Shown here piece after piece: positions 1 through 6,931 of a stretch of DNA of 18,030 nucleotides; position 1 is the first letter of the stretch; each line of letters starts with the position of its first letter. The translations under genes and the position numbers were made by a program. Origin of the DNA: Zoogloea sp035335645 (GTDB lineage Bacteria; Pseudomonadota; Gammaproteobacteria; Burkholderiales; Rhodocyclaceae); NCBI GenBank assembly GCA_035335645.1, contig DAOQMM010000073.1, forward strand, positions 1 through 18,030, in the 5' to 3' direction. Under the pieces are notes generated by a model. The model had not been told where the DNA came from, searched no databases, and saw only the letters and a program-made list of their open reading frames with translations.

Positions 1-1403
1 TGCAGAAGAACATGATCCTGCGCTACCGCACGGCCATGGCCTTCCGCCGCTTCCTGGACGCCCAGGGCTTCATCGACATCGAGACGCCCATGCTCACCAA
101 GAGCACCCCCGAAGGCGCCCGCGACTACCTGGTCCCGTCCCGCGTGCACGATGGCCAGTTCTTCGCCCTGCCCCAGTCCCCGCAGCTCTTCAAGCAGATG
201 CTGATGGTCGCCGGCTACGACCGCTACTACCAGATCACCAAGTGCTTCCGGGACGAAGACCTGCGTGCCGACCGCCAGCCCGAATTCACCCAGGTCGATA
301 TCGAGACCTCCTTCCTCACCGAGGCCGACATCACGGCGATGATGGAAGAGATGATCCGCACCGTCTTCCAGGAAGTGCTGTCCGTCGAACTGCCTGCGCC
401 TTTCCCGCGCATGACCTACGCCGAAGCCATGGACCGCTTCGGCTCCGACAAGCCCGATCTGCGCGTCACGCTGGAACTCACCGAGGTCACCGACCTGGTC
501 AAGGACGTGGCCTTCAAGGTCTTCTCCGGCCCGGCCAACTCCGGCGGTCGCGTGGCCGCCATGCGCGTGCCGGGAGGCGCCGCGGGCGACCGCGTGCTGA
601 GCCGCGGCGAGATCGACGAATACACCAAGTTTGTCGGCATCTATGGCGCCAAGGGCCTCGCCTACATCAAGGTCAACGACGCCAGCCAGCCCAATGAGAG
701 CGGCCTCCAGTCGCCCATCGTCAAGAACCTTCACGAAACCGCCCTGCGCGCCATCCTGGAGCGCACCGGCGCCCAGTCCGGCGACCTGATCTTCTTCGGC
801 GCCGACAAGACCAAGGTCGTCAATGACGCCCTCGGCGCCCTGCGCATCAAGCTCGGCCACGAAAAGGGCTACGTCAACGGCAAGGCCTGGGAACCCCTGT
901 GGGTCGTGGACTTCCCCATGTTCGAGTACGACGAGGAAGACAAGCGCTGGACCGCCTGCCACCACCCCTTCACCAGCCCCAAGGACGAGCACCTCGCACT
1001 GCTCGCCAGCGATCCGGGCAAGTGCCTCGCCAAGGCCTACGACCTGGCCCTCAACGGCTGGGAGATCGGGGGCGGCTCCGTGCGTATTCACCGGGCCGAC
1101 GTGCAGGAAAAGGTCTTCACCGCCCTCAACATCGGGCCGGAGGAGCAGCAGCTCAAGTTCGGCTTCCTGCTGGACGCCCTCAAGTACGGCGCGCCCCCCC
1201 ACGGCGGCCTCGCCTTCGGCCTTGACCGCATCGTCACCATGATGACCGGCGCCGAGTCCATCCGCGACGTGATCGCCTTCCCCAAGACCCAGCGCGCCCA
1301 GTGCCTGCTCACCAACGCCCCGTCTCCTGTGGACGAGAAGCAGCTGCGCGAACTGCACATCCGCCTGCGCAACATCAAGGCGCCGGACGTGCCCGCCGCG
1401 TAA
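1..1403 (+). CDS. aspS: Aspartyl-tRNA synthetase, C-terminal part (5' truncated by window)
   Basis: Charges tRNA(Asp) (and tRNA(Asn) if the enzyme is non-discriminating) with aspartate in the cytoplasm. The reading frame is open from the first base, and the residues before the first ATG (position 12) continue the protein, so the N-terminal anticodon-binding OB domain lies outside the window. About 466 of roughly 590-600 residues are visible. Class II motif 2 (FRDEDLRADRQPEFTQ) lies at about 246-293 and motif 3 (GGLAFGLDRIVTMM) at about 1203-1244. The bacterial insertion (GAD-like) domain lies between them. The OB-fold residues that separate discriminating from non-discriminating AspRS are missing, so tRNA specificity cannot be judged here. 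An intrinsic terminator follows 24 bases after the stop. Identification is near certain. Confidence 0.98.
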   Translation, partial: QKNMILRYRTAMAFRRFLDAQGFIDIETPMLTKSTPEGARDYLVPSRVHDGQFFALPQSPQLFKQMLMVAGYDRYYQITKCFRDEDLRADRQPEFTQVDIETSFLTEADITAMMEEMIRTVFQEVLSVELPAPFPRMTYAEAMDRFGSDKPDLRVTLELTEVTDLVKDVAFKVFSGPANSGGRVAAMRVPGGAAGDRVLSRGEIDEYTKFVGIYGAKGLAYIKVNDASQPNESGLQSPIVKNLHETALRAILERTGAQSGDLIFFGADKTKVVNDALGALRIKLGHEKGYVNGKAWEPLWVVDFPMFEYDEEDKRWTACHHPFTSPKDEHLALLASDPGKCLAKAYDLALNGWEIGGGSVRIHRADVQEKVFTALNIGPEEQQLKFGFLLDALKYGAPPHGGLAFGLDRIVTMMTGAESIRDVIAFPKTQRAQCLLTNAPSPVDEKQLRELHIRLRNIKAPDVPAA

Positions 1404-1426
1404 GCGCCGGCAAGACCGTCTCCGCC

Positions 1427-1458
1427 AGGGCGAACGGGACATCCCGTTCGCCCTTTTT
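1427..1458 (+). terminator. Rho-independent terminator of aspS
   Basis: A perfect 12-bp inverted repeat (GGGCGAACGGGA at 1428-1439, TCCCGTTCGCCC at 1442-1453) is extended by an A-T pair and followed directly by TTTTT at 1454-1458. It separates aspS from the receiver/TPR gene. Confidence 0.93.
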
Positions 1459-1532
1459 CGTGGACGTCGCACTCAAGAAACCCCGGACCGGGCCGATGCA
1501 TTCATCGTTCCCGCGTCTGCCCGGCTGCCCCC

Positions 1533-3149
1533 GTGATCGATCTCGACACCATCACTGCCCTTGTCGTCGAAGCCAATCCCACCATGCGGACGCAGCTTCG
1601 CAACATGCTCAACCTGAGCGGCATCAGCAAGGTCCAGTTCGCCGTCACCGCGGGCTCCGCAGTACGCAAGCTGCGGGACAACCGCTTCGACCTGATCCTC
1701 TGCGAATACCACCTGGGCGAAGGGCAGGACGGCCAACACCTGCTCGAAGACCTGCGCCTCCACCACATCATCCCCCTGTCGACCCTGTTCATCATGGTCA
1801 CCGGCGAACGCCAGTACGAACGGGTTGTCAGCGCCGCCGAGCTCGCCCCCAACGACTACATCCTCAAGCCCTTCGCCGCCGACACCCTGCAGGAGCGCAT
1901 CGAGCGGGCCCTCACCAAGCGCGACGCCTTCATGCCGGCCTATCGCCTGATCGAACTGGGCAACGCCCCGGATGCCATTGCCGTCTGCGCCGCGGGCGAA
2001 AACGATCATCCCCAGTGGGCGGTGGACTTCATGCGCCTGCGCGCCGAACTGCTTCTGACCTGCGGCAAGGCCGACGACGCCCACAAGCTGTACTCGAAGA
2101 TCCTCAGCCTGCGCAGCATTCCGTGGGCCCGCCTGGGCCTCGCCAAGGCCCTCTTCCTGCAGAAGCGGTTCGCTGAAGCCGAAAGCCTGTTGCAGGGCCT
2201 GGTCGGCGAAAACGACATGTACCTGGACGCCTACGACTGGCTGTCCCGCACCCGCGAAGCCGCCGGCGAACTGGAAGCCGCGTGCAAGGTGCTCGCCACC
2301 GCCACCGCGGTGTCGCCCCACCGGGTCGGCCGACTGCGCAAGCTCGGCGAGCTGGCCATCGAGACCGGCGACCACGACACCGCCGAGAAGGTGCTGTCCG
2401 AAGTGGTGCGCAAGGGCAAGTATTCCGACTTCCGGGACCCGGAAGACCACGTCCGCCTGCTCCAGGCTCAGCTCGCCAAGGGCGACACGGCCCAGGCCGA
2501 GTCCACCATCCGGGATCTGGAGCGCACCATGCCCGGCTTGGACAAGACCCGACCCTGCGCCACGCTTTCGAGCGCCCTCCTGCACCTCAAGAAAGGCAAC
2601 GCCGACAAGGCCGGCGAAGCCCTGCGTGCCCTCACGTCGGAGGGCAGCAATGCCCACGACCTGTCCGTCGGCCTCAAGCGGGAACTCGCCAAGGCCTGCT
2701 TTGCGAGTCAGCTCGAGGACCATGGCAGCGAGGTCGTCCTCGATCTCATGCGCAATGCCGCCGACGAACGCAGCATGGAGCGCGCCAAGGCGGTGCTGCG
2801 GGACGCGGGCAAGGCCGAGCTGGGTGAAACCCTCGCTGCGCAGATGCAGATGGAGGTTCGCGACCTCGTCAGCGAAGGTGCCCGCAAAGCCCAGGAAGGC
2901 GACTTCGATGGCGCCGTGCAGCTCATGATGAACGCCGTACGCAAGATGCCGGGCAACGTCCACGTCCTGTTCAACGCCACCCTGGCCCTCCTCAAGCACG
3001 TGGAAAACTGCGGCTGGAATGAGCAGTTCGCCCATCAGGCGCGGGATCTCATGGAACGTGCCCGCGGTCAGGATCCAGGCAACGCGCGGCTGCCCGCCCT
3101 GACGGCCTATTACTACACCCTGCTCAAGAAATACGGCATCCAGCCCTGA
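1533..3149 (+). CDS. Receiver-like domain fused to TPR-type repeats (atypical response regulator)
   Basis: A 538-residue protein. Residues 5-125 read as a CheY-like receiver with conserved switch Thr90 (MVTGE) and Lys112 (YILKPF). The phospho-acceptor position in beta-3 is Glu58 (LILCEYHLGEG) instead of Asp, and the acidic pair after beta-1 is Glu13-Ala14 (VVEANPTMR) instead of Asp-Asp. Phosphorylation is therefore unlikely, and Glu58 may mimic the phosphorylated state. Residues of about 135-538 are helix-turn-helix pairs of TPR type (for example residues around KADDAHKLYSKIL and RFAEAESLLQGLV), so a protein-binding output is inferred; no DNA-binding domain is seen. The start is GTG at 1533; the next in-frame ATG would delete beta-1. 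No clear Shine-Dalgarno sequence is seen. No partner histidine kinase is adjacent. Function is unknown. Confidence 0.85.
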   Translation: MIDLDTITALVVEANPTMRTQLRNMLNLSGISKVQFAVTAGSAVRKLRDNRFDLILCEYHLGEGQDGQHLLEDLRLHHIIPLSTLFIMVTGERQYERVVSAAELAPNDYILKPFAADTLQERIERALTKRDAFMPAYRLIELGNAPDAIAVCAAGENDHPQWAVDFMRLRAELLLTCGKADDAHKLYSKILSLRSIPWARLGLAKALFLQKRFAEAESLLQGLVGENDMYLDAYDWLSRTREAAGELEAACKVLATATAVSPHRVGRLRKLGELAIETGDHDTAEKVLSEVVRKGKYSDFRDPEDHVRLLQAQLAKGDTAQAESTIRDLERTMPGLDKTRPCATLSSALLHLKKGNADKAGEALRALTSEGSNAHDLSVGLKRELAKACFASQLEDHGSEVVLDLMRNAADERSMERAKAVLRDAGKAELGETLAAQMQMEVRDLVSEGARKAQEGDFDGAVQLMMNAVRKMPGNVHVLFNATLALLKHVENCGWNEQFAHQARDLMERARGQDPGNARLPALTAYYYTLLKKYGIQP

Positions 3150-3165
3150 GGCGCGGTCAGCGCCT
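3149..3165 (+). other. Short stem-loop after the receiver/TPR gene
   Basis: A 6-bp stem (AGGCGC at 3149-3154, GCGCCT at 3160-3165) with a 5-base loop begins at the stop codon. It has no T-tract, so termination is uncertain. Confidence 0.35.
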
Positions 3166-3171
3166 GCGGCC

Positions 3172-3180
3172 TGCTAAACT
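3172..3180 (+). promoter_or_regulatory. Candidate extended -10 promoter for the RNase-barstar-nudB genes
   Basis: TGCTAAACT matches the extended -10 form (TGn followed by a TATAAT-like hexamer) 30 bases before the ribonuclease ATG. No good -35 element is visible, as is common for extended -10 promoters. Confidence 0.4.
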
Positions 3181-3209
3181 GCCGCCACCCCCATTCCCGT
3201 CCGTCCCCG

Positions 3210-3605
3210 ATGTCCCGACTGTTGCCCCTGTTCCGGTGCCTGCTTGTCCTGCTGTGCCTGATCGGCTCATCCGCGGCCACCGCACGGTCACCCTGGGACG
3301 ACCTGATCGGATCGCGCGCGGACCGCGCAACGATCCCGCTTCGTGCCCTGCCGCCGGAAGCCCGCGACACCCTCGCACGTATCCGGGCCGGCGGACCGTT
3401 TCCCTTCCGCCGCGACGGTATCGCCTTCCAGAATCGGGAGCGCCGCCTGCCCGCCGCCGAACCCGGCTTCTACCGCGAATATACGGTGATCACCCCCGGC
3501 GCCGACGGCCGTGGCGCCCGTCGCATCATCTCGGGCGGATGGCCGCCCACGATCTACTACTACACCGATGACCACTACCGCAGCTTCCGCCGCATCGCCG
3601 AATGA
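3210..3605 (+). CDS. Secreted guanyl-specific ribonuclease (barnase / RNase Sa / N1-T1 family)
   Basis: A 131-residue precursor. Residues 1 to about 25 form a signal peptide (basic start, Leu-rich core, SAATA cleavage-like end), so export to the periplasm or outside is inferred. The mature part follows the microbial RNase N1/T1/barnase family: LPPEARDTL at 48-55, GGPFP at 61-65, FQNRE at 73-77, REYTVITPG at 89-97, GARRI at 102-106 and DDHYRSF at 120-126. Glu90 is the family's general base, Arg101/Arg105 are phosphate-binding and His122 is the general acid; all are present, so the enzyme should be active. Such enzymes cleave single-stranded RNA after guanosine. Its stop overlaps the next start (ATGA at 3602-3605), and that gene encodes a barstar-type inhibitor, which strongly supports the call. 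No disulphide cysteines remain in the mature domain. Confidence 0.9.
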   Translation: MSRLLPLFRCLLVLLCLIGSSAATARSPWDDLIGSRADRATIPLRALPPEARDTLARIRAGGPFPFRRDGIAFQNRERRLPAAEPGFYREYTVITPGADGRGARRIISGGWPPTIYYYTDDHYRSFRRIAE

Positions 3606-3655
3606 CCGGCCCGCGGACAGCCCGCGCCCGCTCACCCGGCACCTGGACACCTCCC

Positions 3656-4036
3656 ATGTTCACCCCTGAATTCGATTCCGACGACGACGAGACGGTCGAC
3701 ACCCCCCTGATCCGCATCGACCTGGAGGGCGTCACCGACAAGGCCGGCTTTCTTGCCGCCGTGGCCGCAGCCCTGCATTTTCCCGCCCACTTCGGCCACA
3801 ACTGGGACGCCCTGGCGGATTGCCTCACCGACCTGTCCTGGCTGCCGCGAGCCCCCGGCTACGCCATCGCCTTCGACCACGCCGACGCCTTCGCCGCTGC
3901 GGCGCCGGAGGCCTTCGCCACCGCCCTGTCCATCTTCCAGGAGGCGGCCGATTTCTGGCGGGCGGAAGGCGTCGCCCTGTGGACCCTGGTGGGCTCCACC
4001 CAGACCGTCACGCCGGACTTCCAGGACCCGACATGA
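3656..4036 (+). CDS. Barstar-family ribonuclease inhibitor
   Basis: A 126-residue acidic cytoplasmic protein from the ATG at 3656. An alternative start at 3602 overlaps the ribonuclease stop as ATGA and would add 18 basic, Pro-rich residues that do not look like barstar. The later ATG is preferred on content, although the overlap suggests translational coupling and neither start has a clear Shine-Dalgarno sequence. The barstar core is clear: DLEGVTDKAGFL at 22-33 and HFGHNWDALADCLTDL at 45-60. Asp51 and Asp55 correspond to barstar Asp35 and Asp39, which fill the barnase active site. The expected role is to protect the cell from any ribonuclease that stays or folds in the cytoplasm. Its stop overlaps the nudB start (ATGA at 4033-4036). 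Confidence 0.88.
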   Translation: MFTPEFDSDDDETVDTPLIRIDLEGVTDKAGFLAAVAAALHFPAHFGHNWDALADCLTDLSWLPRAPGYAIAFDHADAFAAAAPEAFATALSIFQEAADFWRAEGVALWTLVGSTQTVTPDFQDPT

Positions 4037-4512
4037 GCGGCATCAAGCAGCCCGTCTCGGTGCTGGTGGTGATCCATACCCCGGCCCTGGACGTCCTGCT
4101 CCTCGAACGCGCCGGCCCGTCCGGCCTGTGGCAATCGGTCACCGGAAGCCGCGAGGGGGACGAAACCCTGGCGGCCACTGCCCGCCGGGAAGTGGCGGAG
4201 GAGACCGGTCTCCTGCTCCCCGACGCTGCGAACGGCCTGCGCGACCTGCGCCTCGCCAACCGCTTCCCCATCCTGCCCCGCTGGCGTGCCCGTTATCCGG
4301 AGGGCGTCACCCACAACACCGAGCACGTCTTCAGCCTGTGCATTCCGGAACCCGTGCCGGTGCGACTCGCCCCGGACGAGCACGTGGCCGCCCGGTGGCT
4401 GCCCTGGCAGGACGCCGCCGCGCAGGTGTTCTCGTGGACCAACCGGGACGCCATCCGCCTCGTGGCCGATCGCCTCAGGGCTGATCCGGCTGCGCCGCCA
4501 GCATCCGCCTGA
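4033..4512 (+). CDS. nudB: Dihydroneopterin triphosphate diphosphatase (Nudix hydrolase)
   Basis: Removes pyrophosphate from 7,8-dihydroneopterin triphosphate, an early step of folate synthesis, in the cytoplasm. 159 residues, close to the 150 of E. coli NudB. The Nudix box is perfect at residues 38-60 (G-x5-E-x7-REV-x-EE-x-G-L). Family-specific landmarks match E. coli NudB: VSVLVVI near the start, LWQSVTGS at 32-39, RYPEGVTHNTE in the middle and a SWTNRDAI-like end. The start ATG overlaps the barstar stop by one base beyond the stop triplet (ATGA), suggesting coupled translation. nudB is often near aspS in betaproteobacteria, so the ribonuclease pair probably sits inside an older housekeeping neighbourhood (inference). 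Confidence 0.92.
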   Translation: MSGIKQPVSVLVVIHTPALDVLLLERAGPSGLWQSVTGSREGDETLAATARREVAEETGLLLPDAANGLRDLRLANRFPILPRWRARYPEGVTHNTEHVFSLCIPEPVPVRLAPDEHVAARWLPWQDAAAQVFSWTNRDAIRLVADRLRADPAAPPASA

Positions 4513-4675
4513 GGCAGGCCGGGCAGTAGCAGGCGGCCGTCGTCGGGGCCGTCGGCACCGCCAGCAGGGGCGGCAGGGATGCACACCAGCACGTCGTGTC
4601 GCCGGCCGTCATCCCGCAGGTGAAGCGCGTACCACAGGCGGGGCACAGGTTGGGGGGTTCCTTCGTCTGCTCCAT
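4475..4675 (-). CDS. Small cysteine-rich CWC-family protein
   Basis: A 66-residue protein read leftwards from the ATG at 4675. A TTG codon at 4684 could add three residues but is less likely. Seven cysteines are spaced as in the Cys-rich CWC family: CPAC at 11-14, C20, CWC at 29-31 and CPAC at 51-54, with LPPL between them. The pairs resemble metal-binding knuckles, so zinc or iron binding is inferred; the family has no well-defined function. It is convergent with nudB, and its last 38 bases overlap the nudB 3' end on the opposite strand. It is divergent from hsp20. The family match, rather than length, is the reason for calling it real. Confidence 0.72.
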   Translation of the reverse strand: MEQTKEPPNLCPACGTRFTCGMTAGDTTCWCASLPPLLAVPTAPTTAACYCPACLRRMLAAQPDQP

Positions 4676-4723
4676 CGTGCTCAATCCGAAACGTCCAGCC
4701 GGCAGTCTAGGGGCTTGCCGGCC

Positions 4724-4751
4724 CTTGAAGCCAGCATCCCGATCCCCATAT
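4724..4751 (+). promoter_or_regulatory. Sigma-32 (heat shock) promoter for hsp20
   Basis: CTTGAA (4724-4729), a 14-base spacer, then CCCCATAT (4744-4751). This matches the RpoH consensus CTTGAA / CCCCATnT exactly with a normal spacer. Transcription should start near 4758, about 49 bases before the hsp20 ATG. Confidence 0.88.
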
Positions 4752-4806
4752 TGGATACAAGGCGGGCAGATCGCCCGCGACGCTCACTGACGAAAGGAGA
4801 ACCCGC

Positions 4807-5223
4807 ATGAGCACCCTCACTCGCCGCGACCCTCTGGACGACTTTTTCCGCGGCTTTTTCGTCCGCCCCGTGGACTTCGCCGGCAGCCCCGCCGAAGCGC
4901 CCCAGATGCGTGTGGACGTGAAGGAAACCCCGGAAGGCTATCAGGTGCATGCCGAACTGCCGGGCGTGAAGAAGGAAGACATCCACATCCACATCGACGG
5001 CCCGGTGGTGTCCATCAGCGCCGAGCGCAAGCAGGACAAGGAGGTGAAGGAAGGGGAACGCATCCTGCGCACCGAACGCTACTTCGGCCAGGTTTCGCGC
5101 AGCTTCCAGCTCGGTCAGGACGTGGATGAAGCTGCGGCCAATGCCCGCTTCAACGACGGTGTCCTCGAACTGACGCTGCCCAAGAAGGTGGCGCCCAAGG
5201 CCAAACGGCTGATCATCGAATAA
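4807..5223 (+). CDS. Small heat shock protein, Hsp20/alpha-crystallin family
   Basis: A 138-residue ATP-independent holdase that binds unfolding proteins in the cytoplasm. Residues 1-33 are a short N-terminal arm with the DPLDDFFRGFF motif of bacterial class A sHsps. Residues of about 34-128 form the alpha-crystallin domain (RVDVKETPEGYQVHAELPG, then VSISAERK, and ARFNDGVLELTLPKK, the conserved A-x-x-x-x-G-v-L signature). The tail ends KRLIIE, resembling the I-x-I/V contact motif. AAGGAG at 4794-4799 lies seven bases before the ATG. The gene stands alone between a sigma-32 promoter and its own terminator, so heat-inducible monocistronic expression is expected. Bacterial names for such genes vary (ibpA, hspA), so no symbol is given. 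Confidence 0.96.
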   Translation: MSTLTRRDPLDDFFRGFFVRPVDFAGSPAEAPQMRVDVKETPEGYQVHAELPGVKKEDIHIHIDGPVVSISAERKQDKEVKEGERILRTERYFGQVSRSFQLGQDVDEAAANARFNDGVLELTLPKKVAPKAKRLIIE

Positions 5224-5243
5224 GCCCCCACGCCACATCCCCG

Positions 5244-5270
5244 GCGGGAAGAGCGATCTTCCCGCTTTTT
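5244..5270 (+). terminator. Rho-independent terminator of hsp20
   Basis: A 9-bp perfect stem (GCGGGAAGA 5244-5252, TCTTCCCGC 5257-5265) closes a GCGA tetraloop of the GNRA type. TTTTT at 5266-5270 and a second T-run follow. Confidence 0.94.
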
Positions 5271-5294
5271 CTTTTTGTTTGCCGTCCCCGTCAT

Positions 5295-5300
5295 TACAAT
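5295..5300 (+). promoter_or_regulatory. Candidate -10 element for argB
   Basis: TACAAT lies 32 bases before the argB ATG and matches the sigma-70 -10 hexamer at five of six positions. The region 17 bases upstream is T-rich from the hsp20 terminator and has no good TTGACA match, so confidence is moderate. Confidence 0.4.
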
Positions 5301-5332
5301 CGCGCCTACCCGCCCACTACCGCGCTCGCACC

Positions 5333-6232
5333 ATGACCCAGCCCTCCCTCACCGCCGACCTCAGCCCGGCCCAGAAGGCCGCCATCATCGCCGAGGCCCT
5401 GCCTTACATCCGCCGCTTCCAGGACAAAACCCTGGTCATCAAGTACGGCGGCAATGCGATGACCGACCCGCAGCTCAAGGCCTGCTTTGCCCACGACGTG
5501 GTGCTCCTCAAGCTGGTGGGCTTCAACCCGGTGGTCGTCCATGGCGGGGGACCGCAGATCGAGAACATGCTCGCCAAGGTGGGCAAGAAGGGCGAATTCA
5601 TCCAGGGCATGCGTGTCACCGACGCCGAGACCATGGAGCTGGTCGAGATGGTGCTGGGCGGTCAGGTGAACAAGGAGATCGTGAGCCTCATCAATCAGGC
5701 TGGCGGCAAGGCCGTGGGCCTCACCGGCAAGGACTCCAACTTCATCCGCGCCAAGAAGCTGATGATGGAGAACAAGGACGTGCCGGGCGACCTGATCGAC
5801 ATCGGCCAGGTGGGTGACATCACCCAGATCGACCCGAGCCTGATCTCCTTCCTCGACAAGGGCGACTTCATCCCGGTGATCGCCCCCATCGGCGTCGGCG
5901 AAGACGGCGAGAGCTACAACATCAACGCCGACGTGGTGGCCGGCAAGCTGGCCGAGATCCTCAAGGCCGAGAAGCTGGTGCTGCTCACCAACACCCCGGG
6001 CGTGCTGGACAAGTCCGGCAAGCTGCTCACCGGCCTCACCCCGCGCCAGATCGACGATCTGGTGGCCGACGGCACCCTGTCCGGCGGCATGCTGCCCAAG
6101 ATCGGTTCTGCCCTCGACGCCGCCCGTAACGGCGTGAAGAGCGTGCACATCATCGACGGCCGCGTCGAACACTGCCTGCTCCTCGAAATCCTCACCGACC
6201 ACGGCGTCGGCACGATGATCAAGAGCAAATAA
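5333..6232 (+). CDS. argB: N-acetylglutamate kinase
   Basis: Phosphorylates N-acetyl-L-glutamate with ATP, the second step of arginine synthesis, in the cytoplasm. 299 residues from the ATG at 5333; a longer frame opening with TTG at 5279 would run into the preceding terminator region and is rejected. Amino acid kinase landmarks: KYGGNAM at 37-43, VHGGGPQI at 69-76, GMRVTDAETM at 92-101, VGLTGKD at 128-134, NINADVVAGK at 196-205 and LLTNTPGVLD at 217-226. The N-terminal helix (residues about 11-30) and the C-terminal EILTDHGVGTMI block are features of the hexameric, arginine-inhibited NAGK class, so feedback inhibition by arginine is inferred. An argD-like gene lies about 9 kb downstream. Confidence 0.98.
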   Translation: MTQPSLTADLSPAQKAAIIAEALPYIRRFQDKTLVIKYGGNAMTDPQLKACFAHDVVLLKLVGFNPVVVHGGGPQIENMLAKVGKKGEFIQGMRVTDAETMELVEMVLGGQVNKEIVSLINQAGGKAVGLTGKDSNFIRAKKLMMENKDVPGDLIDIGQVGDITQIDPSLISFLDKGDFIPVIAPIGVGEDGESYNINADVVAGKLAEILKAEKLVLLTNTPGVLDKSGKLLTGLTPRQIDDLVADGTLSGGMLPKIGSALDAARNGVKSVHIIDGRVEHCLLLEILTDHGVGTMIKSK

Positions 6233-6242
6233 GGCCTGAGGG

Positions 6243-6269
6243 CCGGGGAACGCGCCCTGCCTTCCCCGG
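6243..6269 (+). other. Stem-loop between argB and dsbB
   Basis: CCGGGGAA (6243-6250) pairs with TTCCCCGG (6262-6269) around an 11-base loop. There is no T-tract, so it may be a weak or Rho-assisted terminator or an mRNA end-stabilising structure. Confidence 0.4.
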
Positions 6270-6313
6270 TCCACCGCAGGCCCCCATCGCCGGCGCCCCC
6301 TGCCGAATCTCCC

Positions 6314-6826
6314 ATGCATTCCACGCTCGCCCGCCTGCCCCTCCGCGTCCTGGCCCTCGCCCTGTTCGCAGTCTGCGGCGCCCTGCTCGCCTTCGGCTTG
6401 TACCTCCAGCACGTCAAGGGCATCGAGCCCTGTCCCATGTGCATCATGCAGCGCTATGCCCTGCTCGGCTGCGGCCTCATCGGGCTGTTGGCGGGCCTGC
6501 ACGCGCCGGGCCCCGGCGGCACACGTGCCTACGCAGGCCTCCTCATGCTCACGGCACTGGCCGGCGGCGGGGTGGCGGCCCGCCAGTCATGGATCCAGTG
6601 GTTTCCGCCGGCGGTCTCCGAATGTGGTCCGGGTCTGGAATACATGCTGGAGAGCTTCCCGCTGTCGTCGGCGCTGCCCATGATCTTTCGCGGCGCCGGT
6701 GACTGCTCGCTGGTGGACTGGACCTTCCTGGGCCTGTCCATCGCCAATTGGTCCTTCCTGTGCTTCGCGGTCATCCTCCTGGCCGCCCTTGCCGTCCTGA
6801 CGCGTCGCAGCACACCCGGCGCCTGA
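6314..6826 (+). CDS. dsbB: Disulfide bond formation protein B
   Basis: An inner-membrane quinone oxidoreductase that reoxidises DsbA, so that periplasmic proteins can form disulphides. 170 residues with four membrane segments (about 11-31, 46-62, 73-89 and 143-163). Periplasmic loop 1 has the catalytic pair Cys40-Pro-Met-Cys43, followed by QR with the quinone-site Arg47. Periplasmic loop 2 holds the second pair Cys104 and Cys131. All four cysteines needed for electron transfer to quinone are present. The ATG lies 81 bases after argB with no clear Shine-Dalgarno sequence. No dsbA is in the window. The stop is followed by the 340-base control region of the nir operon. Confidence 0.96.
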   Translation: MHSTLARLPLRVLALALFAVCGALLAFGLYLQHVKGIEPCPMCIMQRYALLGCGLIGLLAGLHAPGPGGTRAYAGLLMLTALAGGGVAARQSWIQWFPPAVSECGPGLEYMLESFPLSSALPMIFRGAGDCSLVDWTFLGLSIANWSFLCFAVILLAALAVLTRRSTPGA

Positions 6827-6851
6827 AACGCGCCCCACGGCGGAGCAGTGC

Positions 6852-6866
6852 GCACCAGCGCAGTGC
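6852..6866 (+). promoter_or_regulatory. Candidate NtrC-binding site upstream of nirB
   Basis: GCACCAGCGCAGTGC matches the NtrC dyad (GCAC, seven bases, GTGC). The left half is perfect (GCACCA) and the right half (CAGTGC) is close to the TAGTGC/TGGTGC form. Its centre is about 99 bases upstream of the predicted sigma-54 start, a normal enhancer distance. Only one good site is seen. Confidence 0.6.
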
Positions 6867-6931
6867 GATCCGCAGCGCGCGTCTGCCGCCTGAAATGCCC
6901 GAATCCCGCGGCCCACGCGGGGGGCGCGCCC

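Noticed and set aside
1473..3035. Open minus-strand frame of 520 codons opposite the receiver/TPR gene
   Set aside because: The plus strand has clear receiver and TPR sequence; the antisense product is compositionally biased and has no motif.
5279..5332. Longer argB start at TTG 5279
   Set aside because: It lies in the T-tract of the hsp20 terminator and covers the candidate -10 element; the ATG at 5333 fits ArgB length.
5306..6502. Open minus-strand frame of 398 codons opposite argB
   Set aside because: Covers the argB gene and part of dsbB; His/Ala/Gly-biased with no family features.
6905..6921. CCCGCG-N5-CGCGGG stem as a dsbB terminator
   Set aside because: Short stem with no T-tract, 78 bases after dsbB in a very GC-rich stretch; too weak to call.
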